Shown here: positions 42,613 to 51,175 of the stretch, one piece after another | Numbering within the stretch: the stretch's first letter is position 1 | Layout of the letters: each line of letters begins with the position of its first letter | Assembly: GCF_013055795.1 (NCBI RefSeq) | Contig: NZ_JABETO010000021.1 | Location: forward strand, 1 to 64,000 | Source: Streptomyces sp. I05A-00742 | Lineage (GTDB): Bacteria > Actinomycetota > Actinomycetes > Streptomycetales > Streptomycetaceae | Length of the DNA stretch: 64,000 bases | Reading direction: 5' to 3' | The notes under the pieces: generated by a model | Seen by the model: the letters and a program-made list of their open reading frames with translations, nothing else | The model's database searches: none | What the model was told of the DNA's origin: nothing | Position numbers and translations under genes: made by a program

Positions 42613-43578
42613 ATGGCAGCCGAGCGCCGAAAGACGTCCCCCTGGGCGTTCATGGCCGCCACGGCGATCCTGTGGGGGTCGGCCTTCCCGGCGATCCGTG
42701 TCGCCCTGGACGGCTACTCACCGACGGCCATCGCCGTCCTCCGCCTCGTGTGCGCCGTGGCCATCCTGGCCCCCTGTCTGCTCACCGGCCGGATCAGCCG
42801 GCTGCGCCGGGCGGACGCCCTGCGCATGGCGGGCTTCGGCCTCACCGGGATGACCGCCTACCAACTGCTGCTGTACGCGGGCGAGCGCCATGTCGAGGGC
42901 GGCACCGCCGCGATGCTGGTGGCCACGTCCCCCGTCTTCGCCACGCTCCTCGGCATGCTGGTGCTCAAGGAGCGGCCCGGGGCCCGGGGCGTCGTCGGGC
43001 TGCTCGTGGCGCTCGGCGGAGCCCTCGTCGTGGCCGTGGCCGGCGGCGCCGGCGGCGGATCGCACACCGGCATGGCGATGATCGTCCTCGCCGCGGCCGC
43101 CCAGGCGACGTCGTTCGTCCTGCAGAAGCCGCTGCTGCGCCGATACTCCGGCCTGGACTGCATCTTCTACGGCAGCCTCTTCGGCCTCCTGCCCCTGCTG
43201 TTCGCCGTCCCGGACGCCGTACGGCAGTCGGCCGGCGTCGGCTGGCAGCAGGGTGCGGCCGTCGGCTGGCTCGGACTCGGCTGCACCGTCCTCGCCTTCT
43301 GCACCTGGTCACGCGTGCTCCGGGCCGCCACGGCCTCCACCAGCTCCCTCGTGCTCTACGCCGTGCCGGTCGCCGCCCTGGTCCTGGACGCCGCCCTCTT
43401 CGGCAACGTCCCCGCGCCGATGGCGGGCCTCGGCGGCCTGATCGTGCTGCTCGGCGTGGCCGTCGCCGCGATGCGCCGGACCCCCGCCCGGCGTGTGACG
43501 GCCGGCTCCGGTCCGGCCGCGGAGCGGCGTACCGAGGGGGCGGACGACCGTCCCATGGCGGGCGCGGGCCGCCGCTAG
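42613..43578 (+). CDS. EamA/DMT-family membrane exporter
   Basis: A 321-residue drug/metabolite transporter with ten predicted spans in two EamA repeats (first AFMAATAILWGSAFPAIRVAL, second GMAMIVLAAAAQATSFVLQK). The ending of each repeat has the conserved Glu/Gly helix (LGMLVLKERPGARGVVG; LFGNVPAPMAGLGGLIVLLG). Substrate unknown, often amino acids or metabolites. The ribosome site is weak. Its stop TAG shares the tetranucleotide CTAG with the convergent Nudix gene's stop. Confidence 0.88.
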   Translation: MAAERRKTSPWAFMAATAILWGSAFPAIRVALDGYSPTAIAVLRLVCAVAILAPCLLTGRISRLRRADALRMAGFGLTGMTAYQLLLYAGERHVEGGTAAMLVATSPVFATLLGMLVLKERPGARGVVGLLVALGGALVVAVAGGAGGGSHTGMAMIVLAAAAQATSFVLQKPLLRRYSGLDCIFYGSLFGLLPLLFAVPDAVRQSAGVGWQQGAAVGWLGLGCTVLAFCTWSRVLRAATASTSSLVLYAVPVAALVLDAALFGNVPAPMAGLGGLIVLLGVAVAAMRRTPARRVTAGSGPAAERRTEGADDRPMAGAGRR

Positions 43579-44138
43579 CCCCGACCGCCGTCCAGCAGGG
43601 GCCGCACCCGCGACAGGGTCTCCCGGACGTTCTCCTCGGCGACCGCGTCCTCCGCCTCCTCGGGCGTCATCCAGCGCAGCTCCGCCTCCGGATGCTCCGG
43701 CCGGGCGGCCTCCGGGGAGCCGGTCGCCAGGACGAACCGCAGGTCGGCGTGTTCGTGCGCCGGCTCCCGGCCGGACGCGGGCACCGGCACGACCGTGAGG
43801 TGCGCGAGCCGCGCGTCCGGCCACGGCGCCAGGTCCGTCAGCGCCGTCTCCTCCCGCCCCTCCCGCAACGCGACGGCCAGCGGCTCGTGCTCCCCGGGGT
43901 CCCCGTGCCCGCCCACCAGCAGCCACGACCCGTGACGCCGGTGCCAACGGAGCAGCACCCGGCGGCTCTCCGGATGGACGATCACCGCGGTCGCGGTGAC
44001 GTGCAGCGGGAGCGAGCGCTGCCAGGGGTCGTCGGAGGCCGTCACGAGGGCGCGTACCCGCTGGGTGTCGGCGCGTTCCCGCTCGTCGGCCGGGCGGTGA
44101 TGGGTCACGGCGTCCAGGACGGACCGGGATGTGATCAT
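43575..44138 (-). CDS. Nudix hydrolase
   Basis: A 187-residue Nudix protein that would hydrolyse a nucleoside diphosphate linked to another group. The Nudix box is in GGHGDPGEHEPLAVALREGR-EET, with the REGREE catalytic core; spacing in the first half departs slightly from the consensus. HVTATAVIVHPESRRVLLRWH opens the domain and LRWMTPEEAEDAV closes it. The ATG at 44138 lies 7 bases after TAGGAT, suggesting a leaderless message; another ATG is 3 codons downstream. Confidence 0.85.
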   Translation of the reverse strand: MITSRSVLDAVTHHRPADERERADTQRVRALVTASDDPWQRSLPLHVTATAVIVHPESRRVLLRWHRRHGSWLLVGGHGDPGEHEPLAVALREGREETALTDLAPWPDARLAHLTVVPVPASGREPAHEHADLRFVLATGSPEAARPEHPEAELRWMTPEEAEDAVAEENVRETLSRVRPLLDGGRG

Positions 44139-44319
44139 GCGCGGCATCCTAGGAAGCGGCCGGCCGCGGCCCAATGGAATTTCCCGCCGGGCGCCCCGGC
44201 CCGTGCGCGAGAGGCACTCACGACCGGCACGGTCACCCCGCACCGGTCATGCGGGCGCTCAGGTGACGGTTGGCCGCGACCCGGCGGTGGGGTTCCTCCG
44301 GCCCGCACGCGAGGGGCGC

Positions 44320-45204
44320 TCACCCCACGGCCTGGTGGCACGCCTCGATCAGCGCCCGCAGCTCCGCCCGCGGCGGGTCCGGCCGCACCGCCAGGTACGC
44401 CCGCATGACCGGCGCCGGGTTCCGCAGCCGACGGAAGACCACGCCCGGCACCGGCAGTTGGTCGGCGTGCGGCGCGTAGAAGACCGTCCACGACGGCTTT
44501 CCATGGCCGACGGACGCCAACGTGTCCTGGGCCGTGGTGAATTCCGGGCCGAGCACGGGGGTGAAACCCGCCTCCTCGCAGGAGCGCAGGACGAGGTCGT
44601 ACAGCGCGGGGTTGCGCTCGCGGCGGGAGAGGCGCAGCGGGAGCCCGGCCAGCTCGGCCATGTCGATCGTGTCGCGCACCGCGAGGTCGTGCCGGGCGGG
44701 CAGGGCGACCATCACGTCGTCCTCCCACAGCGGCAGCAGCTCCAGCCCGGGGACCGTCCGGTCGCCGCGCAGCAGGGTCGCGTCCAGCTCGCCCGAGCGG
44801 ACGCGTTTGAGCCGTTCGTCGGTGGCGGCGGTGACCAGTTCCAGCTGGGCCGGGGGAGCGAGCCGGGCGAAGCCGTCGAGGATCGCCTCCAGCCGGGCGC
44901 CCAGACCCGCGCTCGTACCGAGCCGCAGGGTGACCGCGCGCTCGGTGCGCAGTTCGTCGACGGCGGCCCGGGCGCGGTCCCGCGCGGCCAGCACCTCACG
45001 GGCGTGCGGCAGCAGCCGACGGCCCGCCTCCGTCAGCCCGACGGCCCGCGTCGTCCGGTCGAAGAGCGGCATCCCGAGGTCCCGCTCCAGCCGGCGCACC
45101 TGCTGGCTCACCGCCGACTGCACGATGTGCAGCCGCTCGGCGGCCCGCCCGAAGTGCAGCTCCTCCGCCACCGTCAGGAAGTACTCCAGCTGCCGGAGCT
45201 CCAT
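44320..45204 (-). CDS. LysR-family transcriptional regulator
   Basis: A 294-residue LysR regulator: MELRQLEYFLTVAEELHFG and AAERLHIVQSAVSQQVRRLE form the DNA-binding domain; the effector domain follows (RLGTSAGLGARLEAILDGF, LRGDRTVPGLELLPLWEDD). GAGGGGG precedes the ATG. It diverges from an alpha/beta hydrolase pair, with a 25-base palindrome containing a T-N11-A type LysR box between them, so that pair is its likely target. Confidence 0.93.
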   Translation of the reverse strand: MELRQLEYFLTVAEELHFGRAAERLHIVQSAVSQQVRRLERDLGMPLFDRTTRAVGLTEAGRRLLPHAREVLAARDRARAAVDELRTERAVTLRLGTSAGLGARLEAILDGFARLAPPAQLELVTAATDERLKRVRSGELDATLLRGDRTVPGLELLPLWEDDVMVALPARHDLAVRDTIDMAELAGLPLRLSRRERNPALYDLVLRSCEEAGFTPVLGPEFTTAQDTLASVGHGKPSWTVFYAPHADQLPVPGVVFRRLRNPAPVMRAYLAVRPDPPRAELRALIEACHQAVG

Positions 45205-45225
45205 GCCTGCCCCCTCACCGACCAG

Positions 45226-45250
45226 CACTCATCATCATCCGTGATGAGTG
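45226..45250. promoter_or_regulatory. LysR operator candidate
   Basis: CACTCATCA-N7-TGATGAGTG, a perfect 9-bp inverted repeat, 22 bases from the LysR start and followed by TAGGCG toward the hydrolases. Its symmetry, length and position fit a LysR binding site that controls both directions. Confidence 0.7.
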
Positions 45251-45366
45251 TAGGCGCGCTTCGCCCCTTGGTCGTCGGCGGGCGGCGCGATGGAGTGGGG
45301 ATCACCGAAGGACCGGGCACCACCGCCCGTCCGACCGCGAGGAAACCGCGAGGAAAGGGATCCACC

Positions 45367-46149
45367 ATGGCGTACGCGAACGTCAACGGCACCACGCTCC
45401 ACTACGAGGACGAGGGCACCGGACCGGCCCTGCTGTTCCTGCACGGCTGGGGCACCAGCGGACGGGTGTGGGGCGCCCAGCTCCCCGAGTTCGTCCCGGA
45501 CCACCGCGTCGTGACCGTCGACTGGCGCGGCTGCGGCCGGTCCGACCGGCCCGCCGCGGGCAACGACATCGACGGCGTGGTCGCCGACGTCGTGGAGCTG
45601 ATCGGCACCCTGGGGCTGGACCGGCCCGTGGTCGTCGGCTCGTCCATCGGCGCCGTCTTCGCCGTCGAGCTGGCGGTGCGCCACCCCGAACTGATCGCGG
45701 GGGCGGTCTCGGTGGACGGGTCGGCCCACTGGCCCCTGCTCGACCCGGCCGCCGTCGACCTCGTCGACGACCTCCGCACGAACCGTGCGGGCACGCTCGC
45801 GGGCTGGGTCCCCGGCTGGTTCGGGCCGGACGCCTCTCCGCTGCTGGCCGACTGGACGATCCGGCAGATCCTGGACTCCGGGGTGTTCGTGGACGACCAG
45901 TTCCACCAGGCCCTCGCCCACGACCCGCGCCCGGCGCTGCCGGGCCTGCGGGTGCCGGTCCACTACATCCACGGCGAGCTCAGCCACACTCCCGTCGCGA
46001 TCTCCCGGGAGTGCGCGGACCTGACCCCCGGCGGCGAACTCCGCGTCATCGCCGGTTCCGGCCATATGCCGCACCAGGAGAAGCCCGTCGCGTTCAACGA
46101 GGCGCTGCGGGGCCTGCTCGCCGCGGTGCGGGCCGGCGTCCCCGCGTAG
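45367..46149 (+). CDS. Alpha/beta hydrolase
   Basis: A 260-residue hydrolase with FLHGWGTSGRVWGAQLPEF, nucleophile elbow VVGSSIGAVFA (Ser near residue 97), and C-terminal histidine in GSGHMPHQEKP. This pattern fits haloperoxidase-like or carboxylesterase-type enzymes. GAGGAAAGG precedes the ATG. First of two tandem hydrolase genes, divergent from the LysR gene; the two share little beyond the fold. Substrate unknown. Confidence 0.88.
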   Translation: MAYANVNGTTLHYEDEGTGPALLFLHGWGTSGRVWGAQLPEFVPDHRVVTVDWRGCGRSDRPAAGNDIDGVVADVVELIGTLGLDRPVVVGSSIGAVFAVELAVRHPELIAGAVSVDGSAHWPLLDPAAVDLVDDLRTNRAGTLAGWVPGWFGPDASPLLADWTIRQILDSGVFVDDQFHQALAHDPRPALPGLRVPVHYIHGELSHTPVAISRECADLTPGGELRVIAGSGHMPHQEKPVAFNEALRGLLAAVRAGVPA

Positions 46150-46199
46150 CGGAGCGCCGCACGGCCTTTCCCCAACTCCCGCACGACGAACGGACACCC

Positions 46200-47048
46200 A
46201 TGCCCACCACGACCGCATCCCTCTCCCACGGCGGGGCCGCCGTCGCCTACGACCTCACCGGCTCCGGCCCCGGCCTGGTCCTCGTCCACGGCACGGGGGC
46301 AACCAAGGAGCAGTGGCAGCCCCTGACCGGGGCCGTCGCCGACCGCTTCACCGTGGTGGCGCCCGATCTCTCCGGATCCGGTGCCACCACCGACCACGGT
46401 GGCCCCCTCACCGTCGCCGACCTCGCGGACGAGGTCCTCGCCGCCGCCGACGACGCCGGGCTCGGCACCTTCCACCTGGCCGGCCACTCGCTCGGCGCCG
46501 TCGTGGCCGCGTACCTGGCGGGGACGCACCCCGCCCGGGTCCGCTCACTGGCGCTGCACGCCGCGTGGGTGCGCACGGACACCCGCATGGCGGCGGAGTT
46601 CCGTTACTGGCTCGACCTGATGCGCACCGACGCCCGGCACGGCACGGACCTGTTCGCCCGGATGCTGCCGCTGATGGCGTACGGCCCGCGGTACTGGGAG
46701 CGCACGGCCTCCAAGGGAGCAGGCGCCTACGAGTCCCTGGTCCGCGCGCTCACCGGGGCCATCGCCGCCGGCACCGACCGGCATACGGAGGTCGATCTCG
46801 CGGTCGACCTGCGCCCGCTGCTGGGCCTGATCACCGCGCCCACCCTGGTACTGGCCAGTGCGCACGACCGGCTCATCGACGCCGGTCAGCAGAAGGCACT
46901 GCTGGCCGGCATCGCCGACAGCCGCTACGCGGAGATCGACGCCGGGCACGGCGCTCCCGGGGAGGACCCGGAGGGCTTCGCCGCGAAGCTCGCGGCCTTC
47001 CTCGACGAGCGCGTGGCCGCCGAGCGGGAGCCCGCGGGCCTCCGCTGA
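46200..47048 (+). CDS. Alpha/beta hydrolase
   Basis: A 282-residue hydrolase: LVLVHGTGATKEQWQPL, nucleophile elbow LAGHSLGAVVAAYLAG (Ser near residue 98), acid in LVLASAHDRLID, histidine in EIDAGHGAPGEDP. It follows the first hydrolase after 50 bases and probably shares its LysR control. Substrate unknown. Confidence 0.88.
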   Translation: MPTTTASLSHGGAAVAYDLTGSGPGLVLVHGTGATKEQWQPLTGAVADRFTVVAPDLSGSGATTDHGGPLTVADLADEVLAAADDAGLGTFHLAGHSLGAVVAAYLAGTHPARVRSLALHAAWVRTDTRMAAEFRYWLDLMRTDARHGTDLFARMLPLMAYGPRYWERTASKGAGAYESLVRALTGAIAAGTDRHTEVDLAVDLRPLLGLITAPTLVLASAHDRLIDAGQQKALLAGIADSRYAEIDAGHGAPGEDPEGFAAKLAAFLDERVAAEREPAGLR

Positions 47049-47058
47049 CCGCCCGGGC

Positions 47059-47433
47059 TCAGACCTCCAGGTCGGCCTCTATGCGCTTGAGCTGGTGGCG
47101 GGCCATCGCCAGATTGGCCCGCTGGGAGTCCAGGACGAGGTAGAGGAAGAGCCCGCCGCCGCCGCGCCCGGTCAGCAGCCGGATCAGGTGGTACTGCGTG
47201 CCGAGGGTGATGAGGATGTCCTCGATGCGGTCCTGGAGGTTCAGCATCTCCATGGCCCGCAGCTTGGCCCGGACGACATCGGTGTTGGCCGCCGCGGCGA
47301 CGTTGAGGTCGATGCCCTGCGACCCGCCCAGGGTGCCGAGCGCCATGCCGCTGCTGTAGTCGACGAGCGCGACGCCGATGGCTCCCTCGATGGAGTTCAT
47401 CGCGTCCTTGAGTGCCATTTCGGTGTTGGCCAT
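47059..47433 (-). CDS. Roadblock/LC7-domain protein
   Basis: A 124-residue roadblock protein: LKDAMNSIEGAIGVALVDYS, NTDVVRAKLRAMEML, DILITLGTQYHLIRLL and FLYLVLDSQRANLAMAR. Roadblock proteins usually act on small Ras-like GTPases (MglB type) or in Streptomyces conservons. Here no GTPase, DUF742 or sensor kinase is adjacent; only a second roadblock gene lies upstream on the same strand. The partner is unknown. Confidence 0.85.
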   Translation of the reverse strand: MANTEMALKDAMNSIEGAIGVALVDYSSGMALGTLGGSQGIDLNVAAAANTDVVRAKLRAMEMLNLQDRIEDILITLGTQYHLIRLLTGRGGGGLFLYLVLDSQRANLAMARHQLKRIEADLEV

Positions 47434-47494
47434 GAGAGTTCCGCTTTCGGTCTCGGTAGGGATGCGGGGACGGCGGGCCCGGAGGGGTGGACCG

Positions 47495-47890
47495 TTACGC
47501 CTGTCGCTGCCGCTGGAGGGCGCCGTCGATCAGGGCGCCGAGGCGGGGGCAGGCCCGGCGGGCCTCGATGTTGAGCCGGCCGACGTTCGCGTCGGCGGTG
47601 GCCAGGAGCGTCAGAACACTGGCCGTTCCCGCCGCGTAGGTGGCCACATAGCCGAACTCGCCGTTGACCAGCAGCTCGCGGAAGCCCCCGTGGCCCACGG
47701 CGTCCGTCAGCCGGGCCCCCACGCCCAGCGCCGCGGCGGTCAGCGCGGCCACCCCGTCGGGTTCGGCGTTGGCGAGCAGATGGGCGATCACCAGTCCGTC
47801 CGTGCTCGCCACCATGGCGCCGGTCAGGTACGGCACCCGCACCCGTAACTCCTGTAGTTCGGCGAGCACTTCGGGTGGTGCGGCGGTCAT
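47495..47890 (-). CDS. Roadblock/LC7-domain protein
   Basis: A 131-residue protein with YLTGAMVASTDGLVIAHLL, ALTAAALGVGARLTDAVGHG, and SVLTLLATADANVGRLNIEARR, the roadblock fold with more sequence drift than the downstream copy. AAGGAGG precedes the ATG by 5 bases. It is the first gene of the pair (61-base gap). The two could form a heterodimer. Confidence 0.82.
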   Translation of the reverse strand: MTAAPPEVLAELQELRVRVPYLTGAMVASTDGLVIAHLLANAEPDGVAALTAAALGVGARLTDAVGHGGFRELLVNGEFGYVATYAAGTASVLTLLATADANVGRLNIEARRACPRLGALIDGALQRQRQA

Positions 47891-47996
47891 CGACTGCCTC
47901 CTTCCGGTGAACTGCCTCAAGGCGCGCCTCATCATGGGATCGGTGGAGTCGGGCGGGTGCACGGCACGGTCACACAATCCTCTCCCGCCCTCGGGC

Positions 47997-48034
47997 GATT
48001 ACCAGTGGCGTGTCCGTTGCGACGGAAGGTAATC
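47997..48034. promoter_or_regulatory. GATTACC/GGTAATC inverted repeat
   Basis: Perfect 7-bp arms with a 24-base spacer (31 bases centre to centre, three turns) in the AT-richer region upstream of the roadblock pair. Operator candidate only. Confidence 0.35.
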
Positions 48035-48156
48035 GAAAGGAGCGTCGTGGCGGGAGGGTTTCGGCATTTTCTTTCGGCACATTCATGGGCGGCGGGATGC
48101 CGGAAAGGGCCGGAAATCGACGTTTCGCTGGTCCGGACCATCCCGGTGCCCCGCGG

Positions 48157-49188
48157 TCACGCCCGCATCAGTTCCCACCGGTCGCCGCTCCACAGCGGCC
48201 CCGGCCCCTTGACCGTGCGGTGGCAGGGCGTGGTGCTGGTGCCGAGGATGCCGGGCAGCGCCGCGACCGGCCCCGTGAGATAGCGGTAGAACGACCCCAC
48301 GTCGGGCGTCGTGATGCTGGCGTAGACATTGGCGTCCCCGGTGGTCGCGGCGGCGAACGGGACCTCCGGATGGGAGGCCAGCGCCGCCCCGACGGCCTCG
48401 ATCCGCGACGGTTCGACGCTCAGCCAGAGGAGGGAACGGAAGTTCCGCTGGATGATGCGCGGGTGGTAGTCCACGTCGAAGTAGAGCACCCCGGCCGCCC
48501 GCAGCTCCGCCAGCCGGCGGCGCACCGTGGTCTGCGACCAGCCGGTGGCCGCCGCGAGTTCACCGATGGGGGCGCGGCCGTCCAGCGCCAGGACGTCGAA
48601 CAGCCGGTGGTCCGCCGCCTCCACCGGAAAGGGCGCGGCCAGTTCGACGACCGGTGTGTCCGGCGCGTCCGGCGGGGTCAGGGCCACCACCTGATCCGCC
48701 GTCAGCGGGCCCGACTTGGTCACCAGGCTGCGGTCCTGGCCGTAGAAGACGTGCAGCAGCGAATGGGCGGAGACGTCCACGACCCGGGGCGTGCCCGGCA
48801 GCTTCTCCAGCAACAGGGCGTCCCCGCCGGGCCGTTGCGGCCGCACGAGACAGGAGATCTCGGTGCCCCCCGCCGTCAGGTTGATCCAGGTGGTGTCCCT
48901 GCGGCGCGCCAGCGCCTCGCCGATCTGGGCGGAGGCGTTCGGCGCGCAGCGGATCCGGACGAACCACGGCACCTCTCCCATGCGCAGCGGCTCGGTGAGA
49001 CCCAGGATCCGGAGGACGCCGGCCGACCGCAGCCGCGCGAAGCGGCGGGCGACCGTCTGGTCGGAGACGCCGATCACCTCCGCGATCCTCCGGAACGGCG
49101 CCCGGCCGTCGATCTGCAGCGCGTGCGCCAGCAACTGATCCTGGGGGTCGAGCGGGGGCAGGACGGAACGCTTTCTGTCGAGATTCAC
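48157..49188 (-). CDS. Double-length Lrp/AsnC-family regulator
   Basis: A 343-residue regulator made of two Lrp/AsnC modules. The first helix-turn-helix is LLAHALQIDGRAPFRRIAEV and GVSDQTVARRFARLRSAGVL (residues about 19-60), then a ligand-binding half; the second is RLFDVLALDGRAPIGELAAA and SQTTVRRRLAELRAAGVLYF (about 192-235). Standard Lrp proteins have one module (about 150 residues). The GTG has TAGCCT 6 bases upstream, so it may be leaderless. It diverges from an MFS exporter gene, its probable target. Confidence 0.88.
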   Translation of the reverse strand: MNLDRKRSVLPPLDPQDQLLAHALQIDGRAPFRRIAEVIGVSDQTVARRFARLRSAGVLRILGLTEPLRMGEVPWFVRIRCAPNASAQIGEALARRRDTTWINLTAGGTEISCLVRPQRPGGDALLLEKLPGTPRVVDVSAHSLLHVFYGQDRSLVTKSGPLTADQVVALTPPDAPDTPVVELAAPFPVEAADHRLFDVLALDGRAPIGELAAATGWSQTTVRRRLAELRAAGVLYFDVDYHPRIIQRNFRSLLWLSVEPSRIEAVGAALASHPEVPFAAATTGDANVYASITTPDVGSFYRYLTGPVAALPGILGTSTTPCHRTVKGPGPLWSGDRWELMRA

Positions 49189-49321
49189 CGTTCCAGGCTA
49201 CCCAATGTCGGATTTCGCGCTCCGGACGGTTTCGGCTGGGGCGGAGAGGGGGTTCCGCCGGAGAGTTCCGGTGCGGGGCGCGTCGCGGAGCACGCGGCCC
49301 GGAACCGAACGGAGAGATCGC

Positions 49322-50884
49322 ATGCGTAAATGGTGGCCCTTGGTGGCGGTGAGCCTGGGCGCCTTCATCCTGCTCGTGGACGTCACCATCGTGAACGTGG
49401 CACTGCCCCGGATGGGCGACGACCTCGACGCCTCCTTCTCATCCCTGCAATGGGTCGTGGACGCCTACGCCCTGTCCCTCGCCGCCCTCCTGCTGGCCGC
49501 CGGGTCGCTGGCCGACCTCTTCGGCCACCGCAGGCTCTACACGGCCGGACTGACGGTCTTCGCCCTGGCCTCGCTGGCCTGCGGGCTCGCGCCGAACGCG
49601 GGAGCCCTGGTGGCGGCGCGCGCGGTGCAGGGCGCGGGCGGCGCCGCCATGTTCGCCACCTCCGCGGCCCTGCTCGGCGCCACGTACCAGGGACGGGACC
49701 GGGGGACGGCGTTCGGCATCTGGGGCGCGGTCAACGGCGCCGCCGCGGCGGCCGGCCCCATCCTCGGCGGCGTGCTCACCGAGCACATCGGCTGGCAGGC
49801 GATCTTCCTCGTCAACCTGCCGATCGCCGCGGCGGCCGTCCTGCTGACCCTGCGCGTCGTCCGCGCCGACCGGCCGCGGGCGGCCGGAGAGCGCCGCGGC
49901 CGCGTGGACGTGGCCGGTGCCGTCACCTTCACCCTCGCCGCGGCCGCCGCCACCTACGGGCTGATCCGCGGCGCCGAGTCCGGCTGGACCTCGGGCGCCG
50001 TCCTGGCCTCGTTCGCCGTGGCGGCCGTCGCCCTCGTCGCCTTCGTCCTCGCCGAGACCCGCGCCGGGCGCCGGGGCGAACTGCCGATGCTGGACCTCGC
50101 CCTGCTGCGCCGGCCGTCCTTCGCCGGGCTGATGGGCGGTGCGCTGCTGTTCCAGGGCGGCGCGTTCGGCGGTCTGGTGCTCGTCTCCATCTGGCTCCAG
50201 TCGGTGCTCGGCCTCGGCCCCGTAGAGAGCGGTCTGGCCCTCACCCCGATGGCGGTCGTCTCCTTCCTCGTCTCCGCGTTCGCCGGCCGGCACACCCAGC
50301 GGCTCACCCCCCGCCTGCCGATCGGCCTCGGCCTGATGCTGGTCGCCGTCGGCATGTACCTGCTGTACGCGACGATGTCCGCCGACGCCGGCCGCTCGGC
50401 CCTGATCGCGGGGCTGGCGGTGGCCGGTGCCGGGGTCGGCCTGGCCACACCGGTGCTGGTCTCGGCGGCGACCGGCAGCGTGCCGCCGCAGCGGATGGGC
50501 ATGGCCGCCGGCGCGGTCAACACCTTCCGGCAGCTCGGCACCAGCCTCGCCATCGCCGTCCTGGGCGCCGTCTTCGCCCACGGCGCCCGCGCGGAACTCT
50601 CCGACGCCGTCCCCGACCCCCACGGCGCCGCCGTCGCCCTGGGCGCCGGCCAGGCCCAGCGCCTCGTCGCGGCCGCGCCGCCGGAGCACCGCGCCGCGGC
50701 CGAGGACCTGGTCCACCGGGCCTTCGCCGGCGGCCTCCAGGACGTCTTCCTCTGGTCCGCGGCGGCCGCGGTGGCGGGCGGGCTCCTGGTCCTGGCCCTG
50801 GTCCGACCCACACCCCGGAAGCCCGGGCCGGACGCGTCCGGAGCGGCCGAACCGGCCGGAAAGAAGGCCGCCGTGAAGGTGTGA
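49322..50884 (+). CDS. DHA2-family MFS drug exporter
   Basis: A 520-residue, 14-span proton antiporter of the EmrB/QacA type: LLVDVTIVNVALPRMGDDL (motif D1), AGSLADLFGHRRLYTAG (motif A), and motif C-like GILG region AAAAAGPILGGVLTEHIGWQAIFLVNLPI. GGAGAG precedes the ATG. Divergent from the double Lrp regulator across about 130 bases, a common arrangement for inducible efflux pumps. Substrate unknown. Confidence 0.93.
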   Translation: MRKWWPLVAVSLGAFILLVDVTIVNVALPRMGDDLDASFSSLQWVVDAYALSLAALLLAAGSLADLFGHRRLYTAGLTVFALASLACGLAPNAGALVAARAVQGAGGAAMFATSAALLGATYQGRDRGTAFGIWGAVNGAAAAAGPILGGVLTEHIGWQAIFLVNLPIAAAAVLLTLRVVRADRPRAAGERRGRVDVAGAVTFTLAAAAATYGLIRGAESGWTSGAVLASFAVAAVALVAFVLAETRAGRRGELPMLDLALLRRPSFAGLMGGALLFQGGAFGGLVLVSIWLQSVLGLGPVESGLALTPMAVVSFLVSAFAGRHTQRLTPRLPIGLGLMLVAVGMYLLYATMSADAGRSALIAGLAVAGAGVGLATPVLVSAATGSVPPQRMGMAAGAVNTFRQLGTSLAIAVLGAVFAHGARAELSDAVPDPHGAAVALGAGQAQRLVAAAPPEHRAAAEDLVHRAFAGGLQDVFLWSAAAAVAGGLLVLALVRPTPRKPGPDASGAAEPAGKKAAVKV

Positions 50885-50911
50885 CCGGAATGGCCTCGGG
50901 CGGGCCGGGGC

Positions 50912-51175
50912 GGGTCCGGTGCGGACGGCACCGGGCCCGTCAGCTGGTTGGGGCCTGGTCGGGCCAGGAAGGAGGTTCGTTACGGGCTGCTCGGCCTGGT
51001 GGCCCCGGGCGGTGGGGGTCCGGTGCGGACGGCACTGGGCGCGTCGGCCGGGCAGGAGGTCGGTGACGGGCTGCTTGGCCTGACGCCCGGCGGCGGGTCC
51101 GGTGCCGGGCGCACCGGGCCCGCCGGTCCGTCCGGGGCCGGTCAGGCCAGGAGATCCGTGACGAACTTCCTGACC
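50912..51175. repeat. Degenerate repeats related to the 3' end of the 2OG-oxygenase gene
   Basis: GGGTCCGGTGCGGACGGCAC occurs at 50912 and 51016, with a diverged copy at 51095. GGAGGT-CGT-ACGGGCTGCT-GGCCTG elements occur at 50971 and 51055, with the related end of the oxygenase coding sequence at 51150. Read on the minus strand they give VTNLLPG, VTDLLPG and the true C-terminus FVTDLLA, so the gene's tail seems to have been duplicated downstream. Confidence 0.65.

Noticed and set aside
44139..44319. A regulatory element between the Nudix and LysR genes
   Set aside because: No palindrome or promoter-like pair stood out in this GC-rich spacer.
48047..48160. Possible small plus-strand gene after AAAGGAG
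   Set aside because: Third positions are not GC-biased (many T and A), so it does not behave as coding DNA here.
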